Source: Coptis chinensis (Eukaryota; Streptophyta; Magnoliopsida; Ranunculales; Ranunculaceae). From it: a stretch of 64,000 bases of DNA. A program made the position numbers and the translations under genes. Position 1 is the first letter of the stretch. Each line of letters begins with the position of its first letter. The stretch spans positions 65,709,501 to 65,773,500 of the forward strand of contig CM027381.1 of assembly GCA_015680905.1 (NCBI GenBank), given 5' to 3'. Shown one piece after another: positions 35,912-45,728 of this stretch. Under the pieces are notes generated by a model. That model searched no databases and was not told the origin of the DNA. It saw nothing but the letters and a program-made list of their open reading frames with translations.

Positions 35912-36639
35912 AATTTGGAATGAGCTTGCCGCATTTCCAGGATCCTGGGCCCAAGAATTGAGTACGCCTCCTTTGCAGCAATTTGCTATCTGCTGATTGT
36001 ATGGAGTTCCCGGCCATAAATCCACGACCATTGGGTCCTTCTTTCAACAATGAGGAATGTTTCCTTTAAATCTTGAACAATCACCCTGCTCCGTTGTTTG
36101 GCTTCCCACCATGCTCCAGATTACCTCCTTTTTGCCCCGCCCATCCCAATGCCCATCCCGGTGCACGAATATGACGATATGGCTGGAAGTTGTACATTAT
36201 AAGCTGTTGCAACATAACCATCAGGAGTCCAGCTCATGATATCCCATTTGATTGTGATATTTCCATTTGGATCAAGTGCATCATAAGCTTCTGTAGATGT
36301 GAAGGTGAAGCAAGAAAACAGGAACAGTAACAAAAGAGTGTAACAGGAAAGTTGTGGCTGTTGGTTTTAATTGTTGGTCTTGGTAGTGTTGGCTTGATGG
36401 TTGCCTGGGCGTGTTGACTAATCTGTGTTGTTGGTTGTGATATCTGTGCTGTTGGTTGTGATTTCGGTGATGTTGGTTTTGTTTGTTGTCGCTGTAGTGG
36501 TGGGTGTTGGTATTATTAAGACTGTGGGTGGTTGATGGGCTGGTCGAGCTCGCTGTCGCTTCCTCTGCAAAGGTTACTGATTCAACAAGATCAGTAACTT
36601 TTGGGGGTGAGAAAAAATGGGGACTTTCTAAAAGTTTCT

Positions 36640-36929
36640 AAAAGATGTGTCTGGCGGTCTTGTTCTTCTTTGGAGGATTTTGTGTTGGGCATTTGTATTC
36701 GGAGTTAGAAGATGAAACTTGGGTTTGAGTTGAATCCAGTCTTGGGGAGTGCTTTGGTTTATTTTTATTCTAAATGTGGGTGCTTTTCAGAAGCTTTTGA
36801 AATATTCAAGGCTACTAATTGCGGTGATATAATTTCTTAGACGACAACGATCTCTTCATGTGTACCAGCTCGGGAATGGGGCCTGGCTCTAAGGCTTTAT
36901 GGTCAGATGATTAAGGGGATCAGACTGAA
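36640..36929 (+). pseudogene. PPR-repeat gene fragment in the LTR element
   Basis: PPR proteins bind organelle RNAs. The plus frame reads SCSSLEDFVLGICI, a stop, then KLGFELNPVLGSALVYFYSK, GCFSEAFEIF, DIIS with a stop where PPR proteins have Trp, TTTISSCVPAREWGLALRLY then GQMIKG. These are parts of about two or three consecutive plant PPR motifs. The fragment has no start or end and joins the EngA piece directly. Two in-frame stops mark it as dead. Confidence 0.75.
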
Positions 36930-37480
36930 CAGGAAAATTATATTCCTACAAGTGCTATAGTTGGCCGGCTAAATGTTGGTAAAAGTAGCATGTTGAATGC
37001 ATTAGTTGGAGAGGACAGGACAATTGTTAGCCTTATCAGTGGTACTACTCGAGATGCAATTGAAACAGAACTTACTGGGCCAGATGGTTAGAAGTTCAAG
37101 CTTATTGACACAGTTGGGATTAGAAGAAGGGCAGTGGTAGTTTCATTTGGTAGCACAACAGAGGCATTATCAATGAATCGTGGATGTCGTTGATCTTGTT
37201 ATTGAGGCTTTGGCTTGTAGAATAGAGCGGGATTACAAGATTGCGGAAAGTATCGAGAGAGAAGGGAAAGGTTGCGTGACCATTGTTAACAAATGGGATA
37301 CCATACCAAATAAAAAGTTGCAGACAACGAGCTATTATGAAGAGGATGTCAAGGAGAAGTTTCGAAGCCTTAATTGGGCGCCAATAGTTCATTCCACTGG
37401 AATGGTCGGCCATAGTGTTGAAAAGGTCGTGGCTACTGCTAGTAGTGTGGAGAGAGAAAGGTCAAGAAGATGGGAATAGA
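36930..37480 (+). pseudogene. EngA/Der GTPase fragment (second G domain) in the LTR element
   Basis: Der/EngA is a double GTPase needed for ribosome assembly, in plants in the chloroplast. This fragment covers a G domain: [17 protein letters not shown] (P-loop GxxxxGKS), [12 protein letters not shown] (G2), LIDTVGIRRR (DxxG), then after a deletion and frame change DVVDLVIEALACR, REGKGCVTIVNKWDTIPN (NKxD) and YYEEDVKEKF to SVERERSR. A TAG interrupts it near 37090. The homologous host gene has many introns, but this piece is continuous over about 550 nt, so a reverse-transcribed origin is likely (inference). It is fused upstream to a PPR piece. Confidence 0.85.
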
Positions 37481-38060
37481 TTTGGGTTATCCCCAAACCT
37501 CGTGATATTGCGCAGACCTGTTAGCGCTAAGTTATCTAGGTGTCCGCAGACCCGGATGGGTAACATGGCTAACCATTGTGTTTATATTCTCGTAACTGCT
37601 CTCGATCAACTGTAGGACAACGGTGTAGTTATTTGTATGTATCAGAGATTGAACCTTGGCTTCCACATAAAGTCTGGAGAAATCATAGTTGTGTTTCACA
37701 GCCAAAGTAAGTGCATAAGGAATGTTTGGCGAAATGCGTGTAAAGATGTTTGTTCTGTGTACATGTGAAAAAGGGAATCCTTCATGAAGGTTGCATAGTG
37801 ATATGAAGGTGAGTTGCATGCAACGAATAACTCAGAAATCCAGAGGAACAAAGAGATCTAGAGTTTGGGATTGAGATCAACAGATTGGAGCGTCCGAATA
37901 CAAATGGTGAGATGATTCTGAAGAGATCGAGAGAGACATACATCTGTGGCGGAGTTCTGAGAGAAAAGAAAGATTTGCGGTACCGTGGAATAGAGTGGAG
38001 ATTGAGCTGATATTTACTAGATGATGTTTGGTCTATTCTTATGTGGGAAGAGATAGAGAT
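37481..38060. other. Interior of the LTR element, unassigned
   Basis: A minus frame at 37640-37790 reads KHNYDFSRLYVEAKVQSL and looks protein-like. It may be another captured piece, but I cannot name it. Nothing else seen. Confidence 0.35.
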
Positions 38061-38289
38061 GAGCTGCCTTTAAGCCAAAGAGCAGGGGGGATGAGCCTTC
38101 CGCAGACCCTCGTGTCCGAATCAAACGTGGGGGAGGCTGAGCTATTCCCGGATGTGCATTCCGAAGGAGAGCGGAGGGGTTCGAGAAGACCCTTCGTGGA
38201 TATGTCGTGGGACTATCCGAAGGAGTGCGGGGGTGATGAGCCCTCCGCGGACCCTTGTGTCCAAACAGCGCGTGTGGGGCAGGCAGAGC

Positions 38290-38930
38290 TGTCCCGAACC
38301 GGCGACAACCCGGTCGAGCCCGCGGAGTGGGGTGAGCCCTCCACGGATCAGAGATGCTAGAGATACATGGGGTAATGAGAGAGCCCCAACAGGCGAGAGT
38401 ATGAGCGAGCCCGCGGAGTGGGATGAGCCCTCCACGGATCAGAGATGCTAGAGATACTGGGGGCAATGAGAGAGCCCCAACTGGCGAGAGCCCGAGCAAG
38501 CCCGCGGAGTGGGATGAGCCCTCTGCGGATCAGAGATGCTAGAGACACATGGGGCAATGAGGGAGCCTCGATTGGGGAGAGCCCGAGCGAGCCCACGGAG
38601 TGGGATGAGTCCTCCGCAAATCGGAGATGCTAGAGATACATGGGGCAATGAGAGAGCCCCAATAGGCGAGAGCCCGAGCGAGCCCGCGGAGTGTGATGAG
38701 CCCTCCGCGGATCAAAGATGCTAGAGATACATGGGGCAATGAGAGAGCCCCAACCGGCGACAACCCGGTCAAGCCCGCGGAGTGGGATGAGCCCTCCGCG
38801 GACCAAAGATGCTAGAGATACATGAGGCAATGAGAGAGCCCCAACAGGCGAGAGCTCGAGCGAGCCCGCGGAGTGGGATGAGCCCTTGGCGGGGTGAGAA
38901 GGGCAAGAGACAAAGGCGAGTCAAAGAGAG
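38290..38930. repeat. 91-bp GC-rich tandem array
   Basis: Six to seven copies containing GAGCCCGCGGAGTGGGATGA, GATCAGAGATGCTAGAGATA and ATGAGAGAGCCCCAAC. Copies start about every 91 bp (landmarks near 38346, 38438, 38529, 38619, 38711 and 38802). Because 91 is not a multiple of three, each copy restarts the same open frames one frame over, giving a ladder of overlapping ORFs on both strands that are not genes. Confidence 0.9.
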
Positions 38931-38939
38931 TAGCCCCGA

Positions 38940-39800
38940 GCAGCTTGGTTGAGCCGCAGGTCGGAGATGCAAAGATATGCGGACATGAGATCCGAACAAC
39001 GAGGGGATGATCTCTCCGGACATGAGATCCGAGTCCAACACAGGGGGGCAAAGCAGAGTTACCCCTCATCGACTCAATCCAGGCGAGAGATATGGCGGGG
39101 GGGATGCCCCCTGCCCGGACATGAGATCCGAGTCAAACACGGGAGCAAGTGGAGTTGCCCCCTCATCCGACTCTCCACCCGAGGCGAGAGACAACGGGGG
39201 GATGAGCCCTCCCGGACATGATAGAGATTTCTATGAAGGAGAGCTTATGGCTGGCGGAGACCCTCATGGACATTCTAGTGAGTTATGAGAAGGAGAAATA
39301 CTGAGGGGGACAGAGACACTCCGCGGACATAGTGGTGAGTTCTCTGAAGGAGAGATGGTGGCTGAGGTGATACACTCCGCAGACAGGGCAGTGAGTTCCG
39401 AGAAGGAGAGCAGGTGGCTGGGGGAGGCATACCGCTGATATGGTAGGGAGTTCTATGTGAGAGGTGATGGTTGGGTTGAGACGCATCGTGGGCATTGTAT
39501 TGAGTTGAAGAGAGAGAGTGAAGGGAATGAGATAGTTGAGTCCTACGAAAGGGAAATGAAAGGGTGAGACACTCTGCGGATATAGAAGTGAGTTATGTGA
39601 AGGAGAGATTATGACAGGGCTGAGACACTTCGCGGACATAGTGGCAAGTTTTCGGAAAGAGAGATGTTGGCTGAGGTGAGACACTCCGTGGACATAGTAG
39701 TGAGTTTTATGAAGGAGAGCTTATGGCTGGGTTGAGACACATTGTGGGCATTGTATCGAGTTGAAGGGAGAGAGCGAAGGGGATGAGATCCTTTGGGGAT
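38940..39800. repeat. Two further tandem arrays before the polypurine tract
   Basis: 38960-39220 repeats GGACATGAGATCCGAGTC with a GGCGAGAGA string (spacing about 110 bp). 39220-39760 repeats GAAGGAGAG, GGCTGAG, GAGACACTCCGCGGACATAG and GTGAGTT at about 70 bp. Tandem arrays next to the 3' LTR are a known feature of some plant LTR retrotransposons. Confidence 0.8.
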
Positions 39801-40019
39801 ACGTTAATGGGGTATATGAACAAGAACTGATGGATTGAGTACTTCATAGACGTACGGTCCAGTAGCAGAGTACATGGATACGAAATGTCCTAAGGAGGAG
39901 AAGACTACGTACAGTCACAAGATACTGTGGATATCTAGAGTCCAAAGAGAGAGACAAGAAAGTTTGAGGACTTCTTGGATCCACCGTCGTCATCGCCGCT
40001 GAACCCGAGAGGGGGCAAA

Positions 40020-40348
40020 TGTAGTAGCCATATTCAGGGATGTATCACATAGGTACTGGGCCAAGAGATAAGGCCCAGACCACAGTATGTGTTGAGCCAA
40101 GGAAAGGCCCAAGACTAGACTAGGCCCCATGAGGTAAACCTAAGAGAGGGATATAAAAAGGAAGAGAGAGGGGAGTAAGGGGGAGGAAAAAGAAGAGAGG
40201 CATAGAGGGATGAGGAGAGAGGTGAACTACGGCGGCTTGATCCCGAAATGGGTACGTAGGCAACCGAATTGGTGCAGCCGATCCAAAATAGAGAGTGAAT
40301 TTGAGTAAATTTAGAGAGTCGCAAGATTCGCAGTAATAGGATGCAACA
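40020..40348 (+). repeat. 3' LTR of the non-autonomous element
   Basis: 329 bp, preceded by the polypurine tract GAGAGGGGGCAAA. Differs from the 5' LTR at about four sites, all transitions. Confidence 0.9.
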
Positions 40349-40389
40349 AATCATACAATTTCAAAACAAATCAAACAAATTGGGAATCA

Positions 40390-40575
40390 AAATATTCCGA
40401 CATGGCCATCCTGAACTACTTCTTGTGCTGCTTAGGCGAGACTACAGTAGGGGATGAGTTTTTTGGTCCACCTAAGATGGCTGAAGCCTTCACCCATGTG
40501 TCAAAGTGCTTGTCCCATGTGTATTGTCTCACGAAATCGATAATCCCAATAACCAGTTCGTGCTTCTGAGTGATG
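40390..40575 (-). pseudogene. C-terminal FAB1 (PI3P 5-kinase) fragment in the MULE-like element
   Basis: FAB1/PIKfyve kinases make PI(3,5)P2 on endosomes. The minus strand reads [20 protein letters not shown], then [26 protein letters not shown], a stop, and FRMAMSEYF, which is the extreme C-terminus of plant FAB1. A stop replaces a basic residue near the end and the rest of the kinase is absent. An acceptor-like AG precedes KHEL, so an exon border may be present. It sits between the LTR insertion and the right inverted repeat. Confidence 0.82.
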
Positions 40576-40956
40576 GATATTGGACAAGGCGTTGGCCTCT
40601 TTATAACTGCAAAACCAAGCTCTGGACACCGGCCTGGTTAGTTAGACACATCTATTCTTGTAAACTATTGACTGTTTCTTGTAGCATCTATGTGGACATT
40701 GAGTAGTATAGTAATATAGTTTCCCTTGACCACTCGCACACAACAGTAGTGGAGGAACACTAACCTTAATAACATAATATTGATCTATTAGAATTTTTTT
40801 GGGCAGTCAAGGACCAAACCATGTATGAATATATAGTTTCAGCATACATTCTCAACTCTTAGATGTCTATCCAAGACTTGCTACAGTATGTAGATAGATC
40901 ATCACTTTTGTCTTCTATTCTTAGCGTAGTGTGATATTTGTTGGCTGACTTTTCAT

Positions 40957-41036
40957 ATGGTTATGTCTTGCATTGAGGGGAGCCCAGCTGATCGCGCTGG
41001 TATACATAAAGGGGATGAGCTTATTGAGATTGATGG
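40957..41036 (+). pseudogene. PDZ-domain exon of a C-terminal processing peptidase (CtpA-like)
   Basis: CtpA processes the D1 protein C-terminus in the thylakoid lumen. The exon reads VMSCIEGSPADRAGIHKGDE then LIEIDG, a PDZ-domain signature, and runs into GTAAAG, a donor site followed by intron-like sequence. Only this exon is recognisable. Retention of the splice site suggests DNA-level capture by the MULE-like element. Confidence 0.75.
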
Positions 41037-41302
41037 TAAAGTTAACAAACTTTTTGAACTTATTTCTCATCTGATACTCTATGGAGATCAGCACCATTTT
41101 GAAATCCAGCCTACAGTGTCATGTGAACCTTGGATTTCTATACACATGAGCTCCGACCATCACATAGGTGTGGGAGAGATGGAGATCTAGAAGATGAACA
41201 GTACCTTTGTTCTTTTGTTGTATTTCTTATTATATTTTCTTTGAAAAGAAAAGTAGAAAAAGAAAGTTGATAGAGTGGTTTGAGATGCTGGTCCACTAAC
41301 CT

Positions 41303-41617
41303 AAGATGCTTGTTAGGATGATGACACGTGGCAAAAGAGGTAAATGTGGGTGATGGTATTTCGGTAATTTTAGGTGAGCAGGGGTAGTGGGTGTCATTTA
41401 AGAAAATATTTGGTGTACGTTGGATTAAATGGATAGGATGATGACACATGGCAGTTGGAATGATTTTGGTCTTGGAAGAGTCAATGGGTATTTTGGACAT
41501 TTTATATGGTGAGGGGTAGATTTGACATTGCACATTCACCAAAAGGATGGTCATGCTGTGAAATTGGGGATGGAAGTCTAATAATGAAAGAACTGGGGAC
41601 GGAAGTCTAAAAAACTG
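41303..41617. repeat. Right terminal inverted repeat of the MULE-like element
   Basis: Reverse complement of the left repeat. It lacks a segment of about 31 bp and one of about 24 bp present on the left. Followed by the 9-bp duplication TTAAATTCA. Confidence 0.85.
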
Positions 41618-41626
41618 TTAAATTCA

Positions 41627-42185
41627 AGACCAAACTACCTATCCAGTGTAGATGGAAGTTCCCTCCTTCTGGTTACATTAAGTGGAACACATACGGCTCT
41701 ATGAAATTAAACAGTGTCGGCTATGGAGGAATAGGCATTATTGATCATCTTGGGAATGTTGTCTTCTCTTATGCTGGAGGAGGATATCAACGATCAGTTC
41801 TTTACCAAGAACTAAAAGCCATTGAAATAGGTCTTCTTCTTTGCCAGCAACAAGGAATTCTCAAAGTTTCAGTTTGTTCAGACTCTCTCAGAGCAGTGCA
41901 TATCCTCAAAGGATCAGAAATTGCACCATGGTACTGTTGTAACTTAACAGCAGCTATAACCTATCATGTCTCTAAGCTTGAGGATGCATGTCATATTCAC
42001 TCATGTTTATCTAGAAGTTAACCAAAGTGCAGATTACTTAGCAAACCTTTCTTGTTCTGTAGATGATACTCATGTATGTAATGGTCCACCCATGGACAAT
42101 AGATTTGCTGAACTTGTATTGAATGATGTAAGGGGAATACTATATTTAAGATGATGTAAGGGGAATACTATATTTAAGATCTTAA
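41627..42185 (+). mobile_element. LINE-C, right half (RNase H domain)
   Basis: Continues the LINE-C reading frame: KWNTYGSMKLNS, GGIGIIDHLGNVVFSYAGGG, SVLYQELKAI, SDSLRAVHILKG, then after a frame change VNQSADYLANLS and a stop near 42154. This is a plant LINE RNase H domain, with the expected DGS changed to YGS. A 28-bp segment (TGATGTAAGGGGAATACT...) is tandemly duplicated at 42124-42178. No poly(A) tail was seen. Confidence 0.82.
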
Positions 42186-42369
42186 TGCAGGTAAGGGTCT
42201 GCCTAACCCTATTAACCTTTTTCAACAATTCATGAATTTACATGTATCTTCCTTATTTCCACCAAAGATACAACTCATGAAACGTTAGCAACAATGTTCA
42301 ATCTGTTTATATTATGTAGTTTAGTTCTGTTCCAATTTTTTAAAGAATTAAGCTTCATTTGTACTGAGA

Positions 42370-45300
42370 ATGGATTTGGAGTTCTTAAAAGCCATATCGA
42401 TTCTCCTCTTCATTTTCTTCTCAAAATGCTGTGTTGAGCTGATAACATCTCTCCCCGATCAACCCAGCATTAATGTTTCTTTTAAGCAGTACTCTGGGTA
42501 CATAGTAACCGATGGTCGAGCATTTGTTCTATTATTTTGTTGAAGCCGATTAAGTCGACCCACTTAACCGTCCTCTCACCTTGTGGCTCAATGGAGGTTG
42601 ACTTTTTTTTTCTCCACATTTAATTCAATTGAGTTGCATGTTATATGATATGGATTCAAATTCAACTATTAGGCCCTGGTTGTTCTTCTCTTGGTTTTGG
42701 CGCATTCATGATAATGGGCTTTTAGTCAAGAACAAATACTCATGGAATTTGGGTAAACATTTATTGAAAATTTTGCCACTGAAGAAATAAAAATATAAAA
42801 TACTTGGACAGCATCTAACATGTTATATGTGGAGTCTCCTATTGGCGTTGGTTTTTCATATTCAAACACAAGCTCAAATTACGTTAATTGGAACGACACA
42901 CGAACAGATGAATATCTTGTAACACCCTGTAGGTTTTGTAATATCAGTTTTTATAAAGTTGTTCAACTGTTATCTCTACTACGACTTCTTGTTCTGTACT
43001 GTAGCCGAGGACAATTTGAGGTTCATCCTTAACTGGTTGGAAGAATTTCTGAAGTACAAATATTCAGACTTGTATTTAATTGGGGAGAGCTATGCAGGTA
43101 ATCATGTTTATTCCTTTTTTTCAAACGTAGTTACAGAACGAATCATGTTTAAAATGCCAGATATAGCTTAGGCATGCACATAAAAGCGCAATTTCGTGTA
43201 ATTCAGCAAGAGCTTTATTGACTATTAGATATTCATAAAAATCAAAATACCTAGCCACTTTTTCCTTGATTGCCTTCTACCGGACCAGTCCACTAATGCA
43301 CATTAAATGAGTGATCATATGTATATTTTTTTCGATAACGAAATGAGTGATCATATACATTCATACTTCATACTTATATTCCTAAATAGTAATAAATTCA
43401 CAAATTTCACACGTACTACTCATATCTATTGTAACCTGGAATTGCAGGCCACTACATTCCACAGCTTGCAACACTAATGCTAGAGCACAACAAATTGCCT
43501 AACATCGCTCCTATCAAGCTGAAGGCCATTGCTGTAATCCTCCTTCAAACTAATTAAATTTCATCAACCATTCCGCATTGTTTAAATTATTCTATGTTTG
43601 GTTATATTTTTAGCTTGGGAATCCACTACTGGACTTGGACATTAGCATAAATGCCGCTGATTACTTATGGTCTCATGGAGCAATATCTGATGAGACCTTA
43701 CTACTTGAGAAAACAGTGTGTAACGACTCAAGGTACCTCAGGGAGTATTATCATGACAAATTGTCTCAGGAATGCAATGACATCTTTAATAAGGTTTCAG
43801 ATGAAATTGGTCTCGGTATTGATCGGAACGACTTGCTTTTACCCAAATGCTTGTCTACAAGTAATGCTGAACAATTTAAACTAAAGGAAAGTATGCAAGT
43901 ATACATGCCAAGGTATGCATTCTGTTAAAACCGTTGTTTAATTTCAAGGTAACTGTAGAATGAAATGTTCAATCTAAACCGAGAGTCATTAACTTCAACT
44001 TTTAATTTGGACAACTTGGACAAAGAAGAAACACAGGTGATCCATGTCTGACTGATAGGATATCTACGTACCTTAACATGCCAGAAGTTCAGAAAGCTCT
44101 TCATGCTAACACAACTAATCTCCCTTCACATTGAAGATTTTGTGGAGGGTCTCTCTTTCCATCTCTTAATTTATTATAGATGCTTGAAAAGAATATACCC
44201 ACCTTACCCTATAAAATCGATCACTGATCACTGATCACGTGTCAACGAAAATTCTCAATTTTAATTAAAGAAAAAAATTAGCCCTGTTGTGAACTTGTGA
44301 TAGCTCATAAGAGTTGTCGCACACAAAATTTGAAAATTTTGATTCTCAATACCAACAGTTTTCCCATAGAAAATGTTTCATTTGTACTTAAATTATAAAA
44401 TGGTAAGCTTGAGGGTGAATAATTCTCATTTCCTCGATCTTCACAAAACTTTCCTAGAGGAAAGGGGGACAGAAAGATGTTTTTGTTCCTAAAGGTGTGA
44501 ATGAAAACTTTCATGCCTAAAATTAATCGAAAAACGATTCAAAAGGGTATCGAACTTTACAAAATTTGACAATATGGGGACTTAACTTTTTTTTTCGTCA
44601 AATTGGGGACTAAACTTTTTAATTTTTGAATTGTGGGAACTAGTTACACATGTTGTCTAAATTTCTCACACGGTGTTTCATAATTCACAAGTTACATACA
44701 TTTCTTATCAAAGTATATCCATGCTACAACCTCATGACCATAGAAATTAATTCGAATTGTGAAACACTGTGTGAGAAATTTAGATGTCATGTTACACATG
44801 TCCCCACATTGACCGAAAAAAAAAGTTTGGTCCACATTGTCAAAACTTGTAAAGTTGGATACCCTTTTTAGTCGTTTTTCCAAAATTAATCAATCAAATA
44901 TGAGAAAATAAGATTTAGGAAGGCATACAATGGTGTACTTTCATTGCATGTATATAAGTGATTGAGATATTCAATTTTTGTAGGTCTCTACTGTATCAAG
45001 AAGATAACTTTGACATGAACATCATACCGGTAGTAACTAACCTTCTCAAAAATGATATCCCTGTCATGCGTTACAGGTAATTAACGCATGTTCTCCTTGC
45101 CTCTGTTTATATATCTCCCACATACACACGCTGCAAGGTTCAAAGTGAATCAACTAGGTTGAAATCGTAACCTGAATTCAAAGCATAAAGCTAGATTCTA
45201 GACTCATCGATGAGTGATAGTTAGGATTTCACCTTTCTTTTTATTTATTTAATTTACAGCAATATTATTGATACTTGTTAAGTAAATTGCAGTGGAGATC

Positions 45301-45728
45301 AAGATAAAAGATTCCACTTACACAAACAAGGATCATTGCCAATATGATTGCTCAAGATTTAAAGCTTTTCAGTTTCACCAACTATGGTCCTTGGTATGAC
45401 AAAAAGGAGGTAACAGATTTTCTCATGGAATCAGGCTAACCTCTCGAGTTGCACTCTAAATTTGTAAATTCTGAACTTGTGGTGCCAGAATTGTTGCAAT
45501 TAATCTTTGCATGCTAGAATACTATTAATAAAGTTGTGATGTATATGCAAGTTGGTGGTTGGGCTCAATCGTTTAGTGTAATTAAAGGTGGAAAAAATGT
45601 GACCTATCTCACCTTATGCAACAATTAGAGGCGCAGCACATGAAGTACCATTTACAAACCCTTTACAAGGGTTAACATTATTTAAAGCTTTTCTAAATGG
45701 ATCTCCCTTACCTATACCTACTGATTAA
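42370..45728 (+). pseudogene. Serine carboxypeptidase-like pseudogene SCPL-2
   Basis: All ten exons of SCPL-1 have counterparts: about 42370-42596, 42674-42753, 42813-42920, 43003-43098, 43449-43533, 43616-43910, 44036-44150, 44984-45076, 45292-45409 and 45552-45728. It starts MDLEFLKAISILLFIFF (signal peptide). Lesions: an 8-bp-class deletion and a stop in exon 1 after the GYIVTDG region, a deletion of about 36 bp and a stop in exon 2, a stop in exon 7 near 44135, a 1-nt deletion in exon 9 (GATAAAAG) and a 1-nt insertion in exon 10 before the HEVPF motif. The GESYAG Ser is kept. It is more diverged from SCPL-1 than SCPL-3 is. Intron 7 holds a foldback MITE. Confidence 0.9.
44528..44881. mobile_element. 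354-bp foldback MITE in SCPL-2 intron 7
   Basis: The element reads GAAAAACGATTCAAAAGGGTAT from 44529 (20 bases quoted in part) and its right end is the near-reverse complement. Most of the two halves pair, including CTCACAC / GTGTGAG segments. A 9-bp duplication, AAAATTAAT, at 44519-44527 and 44882-44890 suggests a Mutator-type MITE. Confidence 0.82.

Larger units (their letters stand above)
25959..36353 (-). pseudogene. COBRA-like gene fragment, split by a CACTA element
   Basis: COBRA-like proteins are GPI-anchored wall proteins that guide cellulose deposition. The 5' half (36353 down to 35912) covers the end of the signal peptide, EAYDALDPNGNITIKWD, MSWTPDGYVA, the TEQGDCSRFKG region and TPYNQQIANCCKGG. 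The 3' half (26475 down to 25959) resumes with SVGAAGTTNKTVKVPKNF, then PTCCVSLSSFY and the VQCTNHMCPIRVHWHV and NYKEYWRVKITITNFN regions, stopping at INDTA. The C-terminal anchor part is absent. An internal deletion of about 30 codons after TCGPA, plus frameshifts, show it is dead. Each half is continuous over 400-500 nt without introns, suggesting a cDNA-derived copy. The break between halves is exactly the CACTA insertion. Confidence 0.88.
24315..40348 (+). mobile_element. 16-kb non-autonomous LTR retrotransposon carrying host-gene pieces
   Basis: Two 329-bp LTRs (24315-24643 and 40020-40348), starting TGTAGTAGCC and ending GCAACA, differ at about four positions. A primer-binding site (TGGCGCCGTCTGTGGGGA, 24646-24663) follows the left LTR and a polypurine tract (GAGAGGGGGCAAA, 40007-40019) precedes the right one, giving plus orientation. 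AATCA abuts the right LTR and lies 3 bp outside the left, an imperfect duplication. No gag, protease, RT or integrase was seen. Instead the interior has pieces of COBRA (minus), PPR and EngA (plus) genes and GC-rich tandem arrays before the tract. The interior is inflated by a CACTA insertion. It lies inside the MULE-like element. Confidence 0.85.
23767..41617. mobile_element. 17.85-kb MULE-like (Pack-MULE) element inserted in LINE-C
   Basis: Left end CAGTTTTTTAGACTTC at 23767, right end its reverse complement at 41617. Long terminal inverted repeats of about 315-360 bp, at roughly 90% identity by eye, differ by two small deletions on the right. A perfect 9-bp duplication, TTAAATTCA, flanks both ends (23758-23766 and 41618-41626), the length typical of Mutator-like elements. 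Removing the element and one copy of the duplication restores an open LINE reading frame. No MURA-type transposase was seen. Outside the nested LTR element it carries a minus-strand FAB1 fragment and a plus-strand CtpA exon, so it fits a Pack-MULE. Most of its length is the later LTR insertion at 24315-40348. Confidence 0.82.

Noticed and set aside
36570..36605. Small hairpin (GTTACTGAT ... ATCAGTAAC) as a terminator or miRNA
   Set aside because: A 9-bp stem is too short for a plant miRNA precursor, and intrinsic terminators are not expected in nuclear DNA.
38028..38830. Overlapping 60-160-codon frames on both strands
   Set aside because: They repeat every 91 nt with the tandem unit and shift frame each time; no homology to any protein family.
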